A stretch of DNA of 64,000 bases from Photobacterium gaetbulicola Gung47 (GCA_000940995.1 CP005974.1:1984001-2048000); one strand, 5' to 3'; positions 45,071 to 55,603 are shown, counted from the first letter of the stretch. Program-made: numbers and translations. The notes: generated by a model from the letters alone, not told the origin.

Positions 45071-48000
45071 ATGGATGGTTTGTTTAGATTTAGTCCAAAT
45101 AGCTTGAGAAATTGTTGGAGAGCTATAATTTTTTATAGTGCAACCTTGGGTTTAATATATTCTGGGCAAGTGAACAGTGCGATTGTGGTAAATGACACCA
45201 ATGGCTGGGCGTTTAATATTTGGTCTTCTAGCCAGTACGGTTCGGAGTGGGGGCAGACGTTTGAAGCTCCTGCAACTGGTGTGGTTACCAAAGTAGAACT
45301 TGTTTCAAACCAATCATCTACATGTACAATTCAATTTTATGAATTTAGTGGTAGTAAAGGTGCGTCAATAGGTAGTGAAGAACAATGGAATTTCACTAAT
45401 ACGTTCATCACCAGTACAGAGCAGAATGGTTATAGTTTTAGTGAAATTTCCCTTACCGACTCTGTACCTGTTACTGAAGGGAATACTTATCTTTTTACGC
45501 TAATGCCCGCTGATTGTCATAGCATTAACTATTCGGATGGTAGCAAGTCAGCTAATTACGGAAACCCACCATTTTATCCTAATGGAAATCTGTATTTAGA
45601 TGGTGCTGTTTTTCCCGATTATGACCTAACCTTCAGACTGACGGTGACACCCTCGTCGGCAGGTAACACAGCGCCAATCATTTCAGGGGCGCCGGCGACC
45701 TCGGTCAATCAGGATGCCAGCTACAGCTTCACGCCAGTGGCCAGCGATATCGACAACGATGACTTGACCTTCAGCATTGATAATCAACCGTCTTGGGCAA
45801 GCTTCAATACCGCCACCGGACAGCTGTTCGGCACACCGACCAATGACAATGTCGGCACCGCGGCGAACATCGTGATTCATGTCAGCGATGGCACGGAAAC
45901 GGTCAGCTTGGCCGCGTTTAACCTGGAAGTGGTGAATGTTAATGATGCACCGACGATTTCGGGCATCCCGGCGACCAGTGTGCAGCAGGATGCCAGCTAC
46001 AGCTTCACGCCAGTGGCCAGCGATATCGACAACGATGACCTGACCTTCAGCATTGATAATTTGCCGAGTTGGGCGAGCTTCAATACCGCCAGCGGGCAGT
46101 TGAGCGGCACGCCGACCAACGACGATGTCGGCACCACGTCGAACATCGTGATTCATGTCAGTGATGGGGTAGAGACGGATAGTCTTGGTCCATTCAGCCT
46201 AGAGGTGGTCAATGTCAATGATGCACCGACGATTTCGGGGACGCCGGCGATTTCGGTCAACCAGGATGCCAGCTACAGCTTCACCCCAGTGGCCAGCGAC
46301 ATCGACAACGATGACTTGACCTTCAGCATTGATAATTTGCCGAGTTGGGCGAGTTTTAATACCGCCAGCGGTTTGCTTTCCGGCACGCCAACCAATGATG
46401 ATGTCGGGACTATATCGAACATCGTGATTCATGTCAGCGACGGAAACGAGACCGTGAGTCTGGCCGCGTTCAACCTGGAAGTGGTGAATGTTAACGACGC
46501 GCCGACCATTTCGGGTACCCCGGCGACCAGCGTCCAGCAGGATTCCAGTTACAGTTTCACGCCAGTAGCCAGTGATATCGACAACGATGATCTGACCTTC
46601 AGTATTGATAATTTGCCAACCTGGGCGATCTTTAATACCGCCAGCGGTGTGCTTTCCGGCACGCCATCCAACGGCGATGTCGGCACTACGTCGAACATCG
46701 TGATTCATGTCAGCGACGGAAACGAGACCGTGAGTCTGGCCGCGTTCAACCTGGAAGTGGTGAATGTTAACGACGCGCCGGCCATTTCGGGTACCCCGGC
46801 GACCAGCGTCCAGCAGGATTCCAGTTACAGTTTCACGCCAGTAGCCAGTGATATCGACAACGATGATCTGACCTTTGGTATCGACAATCTGCCGGCTTGG
46901 GCGAGCTTCAATACCGCCACCGGGCAGCTGTTCGGCACGCCGAGCAACGACGATGTCGGGACTACATCGAATATTGTGATTCATGTCAGTGATGGAGTAG
47001 AGACGGATAGTCTTGGTCCATTCAGCCTAGAGGTGGTCAATGTCAATGATGCACCGACGATTTCGGGGACGCCGGCGACTTCGGTCAACCAGGGTGCCAG
47101 CTACAGCTTCACGCCAGTGGCGAGCGATATCGACAGCGATGCGCTGACCTTTGGTATCGACAATCTGCCGGCTTGGGCGAGCTTCAATACCGCCACCGGG
47201 CAGCTGTTCGGCACGCCGAGCAACGACGATGTCGGGACTACATCGAATATTGTGATTCATGTCAGTGACGGCAACGAGACTGCGAGTCTGACGGCGTTTA
47301 ATCTTGAAGTGGTGAACGTCAACGATGCACCGACGATATCGGGCACCCCGGCGACCAGCGTGCAGCAGGATGCCAGTTACAGCTTCACGCCAGTGGCCAG
47401 CGATATCGACAACGATGACTTGACCTTCAGTATCGACAACCAGCCTTCGTGGGCGAGCTTTAATACCGCCAGCGGTTTGCTCAGCGGTACGCCGACTAAC
47501 GGCGATGTCGGGACTACATCGAACATCGTGATTCATGTCAGTGATGGAGTAGAGACGGATAGTTTAGACCCATTTAGCCTCGAGGTGGTCAATGTCAATG
47601 ATGCACCGACGATTTCGGGCACCCCGGCGACTTCGGTCAACCAGGATGCCAGTTACAGCTTCACGCCAGTGGCTAGCGATATTGACAACGATGACTTGAC
47701 CTTCAGCATTGATAATTTGCCGAGTTGGGCGAGCTTTAATACCGCCAGCGGGCAGCTGAGCGGCACGCCGAGCAACGACGATGTCGGCACCACGTCGAAC
47801 ATCGTGATTCGTGTCAGCGACGGCAACGAGACTGCGAGTCTGGCGGCGTTCAATCTCGAGGTAGTCAATGTTAATGACGCGCCGACCATTTCGGGTACCC
47901 CGGCGACCTCGGTCAACCAGGACGCCAGCTACAGCTTCACGCCAGTGGCCAGCGATATCGACAATGATGACTTGACCTTCAGCATTGATAATCAACCGTC

Positions 48001-51000
48001 TTGGGCGAGCTTCAATACCGCCACCGGACAGCTGAGCGGCACGCCATCCAACGATGATGTCGGGACGACATCGAACATCGTGATTCATGTCAGTGATGGG
48101 GTAGAGACGGATAGTCTTGGTCCATTCAGCCTAGAGGTGGTCAACGTCAACGACGCGCCGACGATTTCGGGCACACCAGCGACCAGCGTCCAGCAGGATG
48201 CCAGTTACAGCTTCACGCCAGTGGCCAGTGATCTCGACAACGATGCGCTGACCTTCGGTATCGACAACCAGCCATCGTGGGCGAGCTTCAATACCGCGAG
48301 CGGGCAGTTGTTCGGCACGCCGAGCAACGACGATGTCGGCACCACGTCGAACATCGTGATTCATGTCAGTGACGGCACCGAGACAGTGAGCCTTGTGGCG
48401 TTCAACCTGGAAGTGGTGAATGTCAATGACGCGCCGGTTTCTGTTGATGACATTGCGGAGACAAATGAAGATGAGTCCGTACTGATTGACATTCTGAGCA
48501 ATGATTACGATATCGATCAGAATCTGGTGGTATCCAGCGTTAGCATAGAAACTGCCCCAGAACATGGTACTGCTCAGTTTGATACTGGAACAGGAAAAGT
48601 GACCTACCAGCCTGAAAATGATTTCAATGGTACCGATATCTTCTCCTACAGAGTCAAAGATAGCGATTTAAGTCAATCTGAACTGGCAACGGTCACCATA
48701 ACAGTCACACCTGTTAATGATGCACCGGTCGCTGCTGCATTTAACGAAAAAACGAAAGAGGACAACCCTTTAGATTTGGCGGTAAGGATTGCTGCTTCGG
48801 ACTCTGAAGAGGGAACACCAGCAGGGGATATCGAAATAGTGGTTCATCCTGAGTACGGTGTGGCTACCGTAGTCGACGGCGCCAATATTCGTTATATGCC
48901 CAATGATGATTACTTTGGCCAAGATGAATTGATCTACCGCATCTACGATGAAGCAGGACTCGCATCGGAAAATGCAGAAATCAAGATTTTGGTAGGGGCA
49001 ATTAACGACCGACCTGTTGCCAGAGATGATGAAGTTACGACATTCGAAGATGAGCCAGTTGATATCGCAATTTTGTCGAACGACAGTGATATCGAAGATG
49101 GTAGTGGCGAGACTGGGTTTGCATCTCAACAGATCACCCTCATTGACCAAGGCTCTTTGAATATAGGCTCAGTCTCAGTGCTCGCTGATGGAAAGCTAAG
49201 GTATGTACCTGATGCGGATGCTAATGGCACTGAATTGATCTCGTACTCTATTACTGACAGCGATGGCTATGAGTCGTTAGCCGCAACGGTGACTGTTACG
49301 ATTACTTCTGTCAACGATTCACCTGTTGCTATCGATAACCAAGCTCAATTGCTCGAGGAGGGCACGCTAGAGATTAACGTCTTGGGCAATGACTACGATG
49401 TCGACGAGGGTGATCAGCTAGACGTTTCATCGGTAGAAATTGTGACAATGCCACAAGGCGGGACGGTCAGTGTAACGCCGACCGGCGCAATACGTTACCA
49501 GGCCATTGAGAATTTCTTCGGTGATGACTTATTTAGTTATCAGGTCAAGGACTTGACTGGTGACGTGTCTAACATTGCCATGGTGGACCTGACCGTTATG
49601 CCGGTCAATGATGTGCCGATTATCGTTGACGACACCATCACGGAAACATATACGGAGCAAAATCAGTTTGAACTCGATGTGCTAAGCAATGATGTCGATG
49701 TGGATGGTGACGAATTGAGCATTGTTGCGGCCCAGGCCAGCGTGGGAACAGTAACAATCGAGAATAACAAGCTTAATTTTGTTGCACCCGCAGGCTTTAC
49801 CGGCAATGTTGAAATCAGCTATTTGGTTACTGATGAACACAGTGAGTTAGTCAGTGCGACGGTCAATTTAACCATCGAAGGAGATGTTCAGTTAGGAACA
49901 CCTGTTATCAATGAACCCGATGACGTTGAGGTCAACGCAACAGGACTCTTTACTAAAGTTGATCTCGGTATTGCCTCAGCATTTGATTCTGTGGGTAACC
50001 CGCTAAGTGTTTCTTTGGTCGATAATCAGCTTTACTTCCCTCCTGGTAAGAATATTGCTTATTGGCAAACCAAAGATGCCCAAGGAAATACTGCGGAGGC
50101 AAGCCAGCGAGTCATGGTACACCCGTTAGTGTCTATCGAAAAAGACAGAGTGACAGCGGAAGGAAGTCGTCACCAGGTTAAGGTTCACTTAAATGGGGCC
50201 TCTCCGAGCTACCCTGTTGTCATCCCTTACACCATATCGGGAAGTGTGGATAACAAAGACCACGACCTGGAAGAAGGCAAAGTTGTTATTGAAGACGGTG
50301 TGGAAGGTTCGATCACGTTTTCGGTAGCTGCTGATGGTATCAGTGAAGGCGATGAAGAGTTGATTATCACCTTGGATCAAAGCGTGAATCTTGGTAGCAA
50401 GTCAGTGTTCCACCTGCTTATCAAAGAGGACAATATTCCACCTCAGCTAACAGCTACTGTGAGTCAGTCTGGTCAAAATCGTCAGTTGATCACCAACAGT
50501 GCCGATTTGGTCACCATCAGAACTACGGTTATTGACGCAAATGTTTTGGATAGCCACCAATATAGCTGGGATACGGATGAGCCTTTGATCATTAACCAAA
50601 GTGATAATGAAGAGGAGTTTGTGTTTTCACCCCAGTCGCTTTTGCCAGGGCATTATCGAATCAGCTTGACGGTGATGGATAATGCTTCTGTTCCGGCATT
50701 GGTGAAAAAGGACATTTATTTCGAGGTGGTCTCGCAATTGGCTTCGCTTGGCACTGAGGATAGTGATGGTGATTTGATGCCTGATAGCGAAGAGGGCTTT
50801 GCCGACAGCGATGATGATGGTATCCCTGATTACCTTGATGCAATCAATGAATGTAATGTCCTCCAAGAGCGTGCTCTCGAGTCGGATAGCTACCTGATCG
50901 AAGGGAACCCAGGGGTCTGCTTGCGTAAAGGTGTGAGTGTTGCCGCGAATGCATCGGGAGGAACGCAGTTATTTGATGACGAGGTTGAGCAGGAATTTGG

Positions 51001-52615
51001 AAGCGATACGGAAGCAACCAATATCGGTGGGGTGTTCGATTTCATCGCTTACGGACTACCGACGCCAGGTCAAACTTATCAGGTGGTCTTTCCTCAGCGT
51101 CTTCCTATTCCGGCCAATGCTGTTTACCGAAAATACTCGGAGGAGAATGGGTGGTTTGATTTTGTCATAGACAGTAATAACTACTTGTCGTCAACCGCGG
51201 GTGAGGCAGGGTATTGCCCGCCGCCAGGAAGTGAACTTTGGGTTGTTGGCCTTAAAGAGGGAGATTGGTGTGTTCAGCTCACGATAGAAGATGGTGGCCC
51301 GAATGATGATGATGGTACGGTAAACGGTAGCATTATGGATCCGGGCGGTGTAGCGGCAAAAGCCAGTGAAAACGTGCTTCCCGTCGCTGAGCCTGATACC
51401 GCGATAGTGGGTAAGAATGCTTCTGTCATGATTGATGTGTTAGCAAATGACAGTGACGTAGGCGGGGATACCCTCAGTATTGTCAATGCGTCGGTTAACT
51501 TCGGCCAGGCTGAGATCATTAATGGTCAACTCTATTATACGGCTGAAACGGGCTACCTCGGTGAGGCGTTGATTGCCTACAGTATTACAGATAGTCGAGG
51601 AGGGACTGCCACTGCGACGGCTACCGTCACGGTTGTTAACAGCCAGTCGCCGGTTGCGGTGGCAGATGATGCACAAGCTGTCACTCAGGAAACGGTGCTT
51701 ATCGATGTTCTGGCAAATGACTACGATCCTGATAGCGATCAATTAGCAATACTCGCTGCTAGTGCGACGAATGGTAAGGTTGTGATTAATAGCAATCAAA
51801 CCTTGAGTTATCAATCTGATGCCGGGTTTGAAGGGATAGATACCATCAGCTATCAAATTACAGATATGTTTGGTTTGACGTCGGTAGCTAACGTCAAGGT
51901 CACTGTCCGTAATGTCAGTTCAACCTACGTGAAAAATTCAGGAGGAGGCAGCATGGGTGGAGTAGGGATAATGATGCTGATGTTGTTAGCGCTTTGTAAG
52001 TGGGGGGCTTCCAAAAGCCGTTCATTGATACGCATGATACTGTTGTTTATGCTGCCTTTCAGTTTACAGGCTCAGGCTGGTTGGTATGTAGAGGCGGATA
52101 TCGGCATGAGTAAAGCTCGAGATGATTTGGGTTCGACCCAAGCAGAGATCATCAATATCGAGGATGATGATCTTTACTGGGCTGTTGGGGTAGGTTATTC
52201 GATCACGCCTGATTGGGATGTAACGATTAGGTATATTGATCAGGGCAAAGCAGCGGCGACCTTAGCCGGAGGGCTTGGTCTGACAGACGCTGAGCATCAA
52301 TCTGTATCTCGAATAACGCCTGTACTGGTGCAAGGTTTTGGTATCGATACTCGTTATGCATTCTGGCGGCAACATCAAGTATCACTTGCCGGAGTAGTGG
52401 GCGCCATGTTTTGGCAGGCAGATATAGAGAGCCTATATCAAGGAAAGGTAATTACCCATGATGACGACGGTGTGGATCCCTATTTAGGCTTAGAATTGAG
52501 TTATGCTTTCACTCCGCAGTGGCAAGTTAGCTTGGCTGTTAACCGTTATTTTATCGATGCCAATGACGTAGATTCGTTCAGTGTTAAGCTGAAGTACCAA
52601 CTTCCCGGTTTCTGA
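45071..52615 (+). CDS. Giant Ig/cadherin-repeat surface protein fused to outer-membrane barrel
   Basis: 2514 residues. Hydrophobic N-terminal signal (AIIFYSATLGLIYSG); a jellyroll-like domain to about residue 200; ten 92-residue Ig-like (He_PIG) repeats, 201-1120; about six cadherin-like domains with motifs such as LIDILSNDYDID; a Calx-beta-like region near 1690; a calcium-type DSDGDLMPDSEEG, DSDDDGIPDYLDA stretch near 1900; two more cadherin-like domains; and a GlyGly-CTERM-like tail (SGGGSMGG, hydrophobic stretch, KSR) near 2290. Then, in frame, comes a second signal peptide (MILLFMLPFSLQAQA, 2322) and an OmpA-like barrel to the end, closing VDSFSVKLKYQLPGF. Likely a calcium-stabilised adhesin. 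ATG 45071 follows GGGGGAG; GTG 45047 is the alternative. Confidence 0.9.
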   Translation: MDGLFRFSPNSLRNCWRAIIFYSATLGLIYSGQVNSAIVVNDTNGWAFNIWSSSQYGSEWGQTFEAPATGVVTKVELVSNQSSTCTIQFYEFSGSKGASIGSEEQWNFTNTFITSTEQNGYSFSEISLTDSVPVTEGNTYLFTLMPADCHSINYSDGSKSANYGNPPFYPNGNLYLDGAVFPDYDLTFRLTVTPSSAGNTAPIISGAPATSVNQDASYSFTPVASDIDNDDLTFSIDNQPSWASFNTATGQLFGTPTNDNVGTAANIVIHVSDGTETVSLAAFNLEVVNVNDAPTISGIPATSVQQDASYSFTPVASDIDNDDLTFSIDNLPSWASFNTASGQLSGTPTNDDVGTTSNIVIHVSDGVETDSLGPFSLEVVNVNDAPTISGTPAISVNQDASYSFTPVASDIDNDDLTFSIDNLPSWASFNTASGLLSGTPTNDDVGTISNIVIHVSDGNETVSLAAFNLEVVNVNDAPTISGTPATSVQQDSSYSFTPVASDIDNDDLTFSIDNLPTWAIFNTASGVLSGTPSNGDVGTTSNIVIHVSDGNETVSLAAFNLEVVNVNDAPAISGTPATSVQQDSSYSFTPVASDIDNDDLTFGIDNLPAWASFNTATGQLFGTPSNDDVGTTSNIVIHVSDGVETDSLGPFSLEVVNVNDAPTISGTPATSVNQGASYSFTPVASDIDSDALTFGIDNLPAWASFNTATGQLFGTPSNDDVGTTSNIVIHVSDGNETASLTAFNLEVVNVNDAPTISGTPATSVQQDASYSFTPVASDIDNDDLTFSIDNQPSWASFNTASGLLSGTPTNGDVGTTSNIVIHVSDGVETDSLDPFSLEVVNVNDAPTISGTPATSVNQDASYSFTPVASDIDNDDLTFSIDNLPSWASFNTASGQLSGTPSNDDVGTTSNIVIRVSDGNETASLAAFNLEVVNVNDAPTISGTPATSVNQDASYSFTPVASDIDNDDLTFSIDNQPSWASFNTATGQLSGTPSNDDVGTTSNIVIHVSDGVETDSLGPFSLEVVNVNDAPTISGTPATSVQQDASYSFTPVASDLDNDALTFGIDNQPSWASFNTASGQLFGTPSNDDVGTTSNIVIHVSDGTETVSLVAFNLEVVNVNDAPVSVDDIAETNEDESVLIDILSNDYDIDQNLVVSSVSIETAPEHGTAQFDTGTGKVTYQPENDFNGTDIFSYRVKDSDLSQSELATVTITVTPVNDAPVAAAFNEKTKEDNPLDLAVRIAASDSEEGTPAGDIEIVVHPEYGVATVVDGANIRYMPNDDYFGQDELIYRIYDEAGLASENAEIKILVGAINDRPVARDDEVTTFEDEPVDIAILSNDSDIEDGSGETGFASQQITLIDQGSLNIGSVSVLADGKLRYVPDADANGTELISYSITDSDGYESLAATVTVTITSVNDSPVAIDNQAQLLEEGTLEINVLGNDYDVDEGDQLDVSSVEIVTMPQGGTVSVTPTGAIRYQAIENFFGDDLFSYQVKDLTGDVSNIAMVDLTVMPVNDVPIIVDDTITETYTEQNQFELDVLSNDVDVDGDELSIVAAQASVGTVTIENNKLNFVAPAGFTGNVEISYLVTDEHSELVSATVNLTIEGDVQLGTPVINEPDDVEVNATGLFTKVDLGIASAFDSVGNPLSVSLVDNQLYFPPGKNIAYWQTKDAQGNTAEASQRVMVHPLVSIEKDRVTAEGSRHQVKVHLNGASPSYPVVIPYTISGSVDNKDHDLEEGKVVIEDGVEGSITFSVAADGISEGDEELIITLDQSVNLGSKSVFHLLIKEDNIPPQLTATVSQSGQNRQLITNSADLVTIRTTVIDANVLDSHQYSWDTDEPLIINQSDNEEEFVFSPQSLLPGHYRISLTVMDNASVPALVKKDIYFEVVSQLASLGTEDSDGDLMPDSEEGFADSDDDGIPDYLDAINECNVLQERALESDSYLIEGNPGVCLRKGVSVAANASGGTQLFDDEVEQEFGSDTEATNIGGVFDFIAYGLPTPGQTYQVVFPQRLPIPANAVYRKYSEENGWFDFVIDSNNYLSSTAGEAGYCPPPGSELWVVGLKEGDWCVQLTIEDGGPNDDDGTVNGSIMDPGGVAAKASENVLPVAEPDTAIVGKNASVMIDVLANDSDVGGDTLSIVNASVNFGQAEIINGQLYYTAETGYLGEALIAYSITDSRGGTATATATVTVVNSQSPVAVADDAQAVTQETVLIDVLANDYDPDSDQLAILAASATNGKVVINSNQTLSYQSDAGFEGIDTISYQITDMFGLTSVANVKVTVRNVSSTYVKNSGGGSMGGVGIMMLMLLALCKWGASKSRSLIRMILLFMLPFSLQAQAGWYVEADIGMSKARDDLGSTQAEIINIEDDDLYWAVGVGYSITPDWDVTIRYIDQGKAAATLAGGLGLTDAEHQSVSRITPVLVQGFGIDTRYAFWRQHQVSLAGVVGAMFWQADIESLYQGKVITHDDDGVDPYLGLELSYAFTPQWQVSLAVNRYFIDANDVDSFSVKLKYQLPGF
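45671..48430 (+). repeat. Ten tandem 276-bp coding repeats
   Basis: Ten copies of a 92-codon unit fill 45671-48430 exactly, without a single length change. Units begin AP(T/I)ISGTPATSV(N/Q)QDA and end in LEVVNVND. Two tail variants occur (SLAAFNLEV and DSLGPFSLEV), giving mosaic patterns and pointing to recombination between copies. Confidence 0.95.
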
Positions 52616-52658
52616 TATCATTAACAATTGAAAGTAGCTCATTCAGCAGTAAACAATG

Positions 52659-52688
52659 AAGCCATTTACGAGCTGTAAATGGCTTTTC
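52659..52688. terminator. Terminator after surface-protein gene
   Basis: AAGCCATTTAC (52659-52669) pairs with GTAAATGGCTT (52675-52685), then TT. It lies between convergent genes and overlaps the selO end closely. Confidence 0.75.
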
Positions 52689-52692
52689 TGTA

Positions 52693-54171
52693 TCAAGAAG
52701 AGCAGCTGATTTCCAACTTTTTGCCCCATTCAGGTGGGCGTTTTGCAAAGGCATCGAATTCCGGGTGTTCATCAAAGGGATGTTGGAGGATGGCCAGTAG
52801 TTGCTCGATCATGGAAAAATCCCCTTTTTCTGCCAGCTCAATGGCTTGCTGGGCGAGGTAGTTCCTCAGGATAAACTTGGGGTTGGTTGATCTCATGAGA
52901 TCGAGGCGATCTGCATCATCTAACGATTCTTTTTCCAGCCGAACTGAATATAAAGACAGCCAGGCAGCCAAAGGGGCGAGATCTTCAAACAGGGCCTGAA
53001 AGTGGTGACTTGCTGATAGGAGTTCGGCATGAGGGAGCGACGATAACGTGCGGAAGAACAGCGTGTAGTCAACGGCTTGGGATTTCAATAAATCAAACAA
53101 ACCAGCAAATAGCGCGGTATCTTGTTCGAGTGTTGCTTTCAATCCCAGCTTATGGCGCATTTTCTTGCTGTAAGCTTTCTGCAATAGCGGCTGATAGTTC
53201 TGAAGGGCCTGATCAATGGCTTGTTTTTCCAACAGCGGGGTTAATGCATAGCCCAGAGCGGATAAATTCCACAAGGCGATCGTTGGTTGCTGGTTGAACG
53301 CATATCGGCCGGAGTAATCAGAGTGGTTACAAATATAGCCGGGCTCGTAGTCATCGAGAAAGCCGTATGGACCGTAATCGAACGTCAGGCCGAGTACCGA
53401 CATATTGTCGGTATTCATCACCCCATGAGCAAATCCTACCGCTTGCCAGTCGGCTATCATTTCGGCGGTCAGTTGAACTATGTGGTTGAACATCTCCCGA
53501 TACTGGCCGGTCTCATTATTATGGCGATTGATTTCAGGAAAGTGATGGCTGATTAGATAGTCGGCCAGTAGTTTTAATTCGGCATATTGCTGGGTATAAA
53601 AAAAGTACTCGAAATGACCGAACCTTAGGTGGCTGTCCGCCACCCGGATCAAGGTTGCTCCGCGCTCGACCGTTTCTCTAAATACTGGGGTGTTGCTCGA
53701 GAGCACCGCCAATGCATGGGTTGTTTTGATCCCCAACCCCGCCATTGCGGCGCTGGCCAGGTATTCACGGATGCTGGAGCGCAATACAGCCCGGCCATCC
53801 CCTTGGCGCGAGTAGGGGGTAAGGCCGGAGCCTTTCAGGTGTATATCCCACTTTTGCCCGGAAGATGTCAGTACTTCTCCCATTAGCAAGCCTCGTCCGT
53901 CACCCAGATCAGGGTTATATTGGCCAAATTGATGGCCGGTGTACTTCATGGCAAGAGGAGCCATCGCTGGGTGCTCATCGTTGCCGGTAAAGAGGTCAAC
54001 AAAGTATTGGGTATGGGCTTGAGCCGGATCAAGCTCAAGCATTTGGCTAACGCGGTTGTTCACACTGACCAGGAAAGGATCATCAAGCGGCTGAGGTTTG
54101 ATGAAGGTACCAAAACTTTTCGGTAGTGCGCTGTAGGTGTTGTTGAAGACGAGCTCGGACAGTTTTTTCAT
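52693..54171 (-). CDS. selO: Protein adenylyltransferase SelO
   Basis: 492 residues. Pseudokinase-fold enzyme that transfers AMP to Ser/Thr/Tyr of target proteins. Conserved segments are YTGHQFGQYNPDLGDGRG, GSGLTPYSRQGDGRAVLRSS, ETVERGATLIRVADSHLRFG, GVMNTDNMSVLGLTFDYGPYGF and the C-terminal CSS, where eukaryotic forms have selenocysteine. I chose ATG 54171 (MKKLSELVF); the frame reaches a TTG at 54210. Transcribed alone. Confidence 0.94.
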   Translation of the reverse strand: MKKLSELVFNNTYSALPKSFGTFIKPQPLDDPFLVSVNNRVSQMLELDPAQAHTQYFVDLFTGNDEHPAMAPLAMKYTGHQFGQYNPDLGDGRGLLMGEVLTSSGQKWDIHLKGSGLTPYSRQGDGRAVLRSSIREYLASAAMAGLGIKTTHALAVLSSNTPVFRETVERGATLIRVADSHLRFGHFEYFFYTQQYAELKLLADYLISHHFPEINRHNNETGQYREMFNHIVQLTAEMIADWQAVGFAHGVMNTDNMSVLGLTFDYGPYGFLDDYEPGYICNHSDYSGRYAFNQQPTIALWNLSALGYALTPLLEKQAIDQALQNYQPLLQKAYSKKMRHKLGLKATLEQDTALFAGLFDLLKSQAVDYTLFFRTLSSLPHAELLSASHHFQALFEDLAPLAAWLSLYSVRLEKESLDDADRLDLMRSTNPKFILRNYLAQQAIELAEKGDFSMIEQLLAILQHPFDEHPEFDAFAKRPPEWGKKLEISCSS

Positions 54172-54244
54172 ATAGGGATCATCTAAATGGCTTCCCTTTA
54201 AGCGTATCAACTGTCCGTGAGGTTACAACGGAGAGAGTGTAGGG

Positions 54245-55603
54245 TTATTCCCCGTTGTAGGTTTCAATCGGCTCGATATCGACAATTTTCGAGCGGTTCA
54301 TAATCACTTTCCAGCGTTGGATCGAAATGGTCTTGTCATCAACTTTCTCCCGGGTGACAAGGTTGATCAAATGGCGCTTTTCTACCGACTCCTTAGAGAC
54401 CTGGCCGTCTTTGAGCTGGTAGATTTTCTGCGAGCCTTTCTCCATCAGACGGGTAATAGTGCGGAGATCCAACATAATGGATTCACGGGTTTGCTCATAA
54501 CCGGTCAGGAATTTGGTGGGTGACATCCGGGTCGTGCTCTTGTAATGCAGTACGGTTTCCTCGTGCTGGGAGACTTTGTGCTTGCGTACTTTTCGGATTT
54601 CCTTGTCGAGTTCCTTGAAGGCGCAGTATTCCATCCATTCAAGCTGGCGGCCAATCAATTGGTTTGAGTTGACGTCAAAGAATTGCTTGCGCCATTTCGG
54701 CTTGCCTTTACGCACCCAGCGCCAAAGCATGGTTTTCAAGTCATCCTTGAATACTTCACGGGCGGCATAGATGAAAGAGAGCACCAAAATGAAAGAGGCG
54801 GTAATATCGCCGAGTACCCCTCGTGCTTTGATGAGCATTAACGTTACGAAAATCATCACAAACCCTGCAGCAAAGCCAGTAACCACTTTGCGTGTGTTTT
54901 GGCCCAGCTCGGTGGTTTTTTCTTTCATGGTTACCGGGTACTCGATCAAACGGCGGAGCAGGCGCATCTTGTTAGACATCCGAGTCGGATCTTCCATGGC
55001 CTTGGACGAGTTGTAGTCATGCTTGCTACGATGTTCAGACTCTCTTTCACAGACTTCAAGCAGTAGCGATTTTATCTCACTGTAGTCACTGCTCCGTGGC
55101 AAGTGGGCGACTAGCTCGAGCAAGCGTTGTTCGGTAAACCATGACAGGTAGTTATCGACATTCTCGTAGTACTTGTGCAGTTTTTTGTCGGTGGGCACGT
55201 TACGGCGCAGACGCTTGAGGATCCGCATCGTGAGTTGGGCGATTTCTTCGACTTCATCCAGTGAGCGATCTTCTTTGTCATCAAGCAGCTGCTGGGTGGT
55301 TTTCTCAAGCGCCAAGGCGTATTGATACGCATAGAGGCTCAAGCTCAAACGGTACTGTTCGGTTGATAGCTTGCCTCGGCTGGCAAGGCGGCTGTGGACG
55401 AGGGGTAAATGGTTTACGTCACTGTAATAGGTACGTTTACCTTGGATAGCATTGTGGAAAAATTCATCCTCAGCAATGATATTGCTGTTTAATCCGAGTT
55501 CACCGGGAACGAAAATAAAGAGATCCAGTTGTCGATTGGTTGTTTCTGGGATGACGTGGGAAATTTTGAGTTTATGCCCGTCTTTTTTTTCAACTGTGAT
55601 CAC
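54245..55603 (-). CDS. Uncharacterised two-TM membrane protein
   Basis: 452 residues from GTG 55603. The N-terminal 240 residues are soluble and rich in charged helices. Two membrane segments lie at about 245-285 (VVTGFAAGFVMIFVTLMLI and DITASFILVLSFIYAA), followed by a basic cytoplasmic C-terminal domain of 165 residues (WRWVRKGKPKWRKQFF; LEWMEYCAFKELDKEIRKVRK). It ends DIEPIETYNGE. I do not recognise the family. Single gene with a short gap to selO. Confidence 0.7.
   Translation of the reverse strand: MITVEKKDGHKLKISHVIPETTNRQLDLFIFVPGELGLNSNIIAEDEFFHNAIQGKRTYYSDVNHLPLVHSRLASRGKLSTEQYRLSLSLYAYQYALALEKTTQQLLDDKEDRSLDEVEEIAQLTMRILKRLRRNVPTDKKLHKYYENVDNYLSWFTEQRLLELVAHLPRSSDYSEIKSLLLEVCERESEHRSKHDYNSSKAMEDPTRMSNKMRLLRRLIEYPVTMKEKTTELGQNTRKVVTGFAAGFVMIFVTLMLIKARGVLGDITASFILVLSFIYAAREVFKDDLKTMLWRWVRKGKPKWRKQFFDVNSNQLIGRQLEWMEYCAFKELDKEIRKVRKHKVSQHEETVLHYKSTTRMSPTKFLTGYEQTRESIMLDLRTITRLMEKGSQKIYQLKDGQVSKESVEKRHLINLVTREKVDDKTISIQRWKVIMNRSKIVDIEPIETYNGE

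Noticed and set aside
45671..48430. Tandem repeats considered as a CRISPR or satellite array
   Set aside because: The unit is 276 bp, in frame, and encodes a known Ig-like fold. No short repeat-spacer pattern exists.
45683..48565. Several long minus-strand ORFs over the adhesin repeats
   Set aside because: They repeat with the same 276-bp period, are rich in Arg/His and lack ribosome sites. They are mirror frames of the coding repeats on the + strand.
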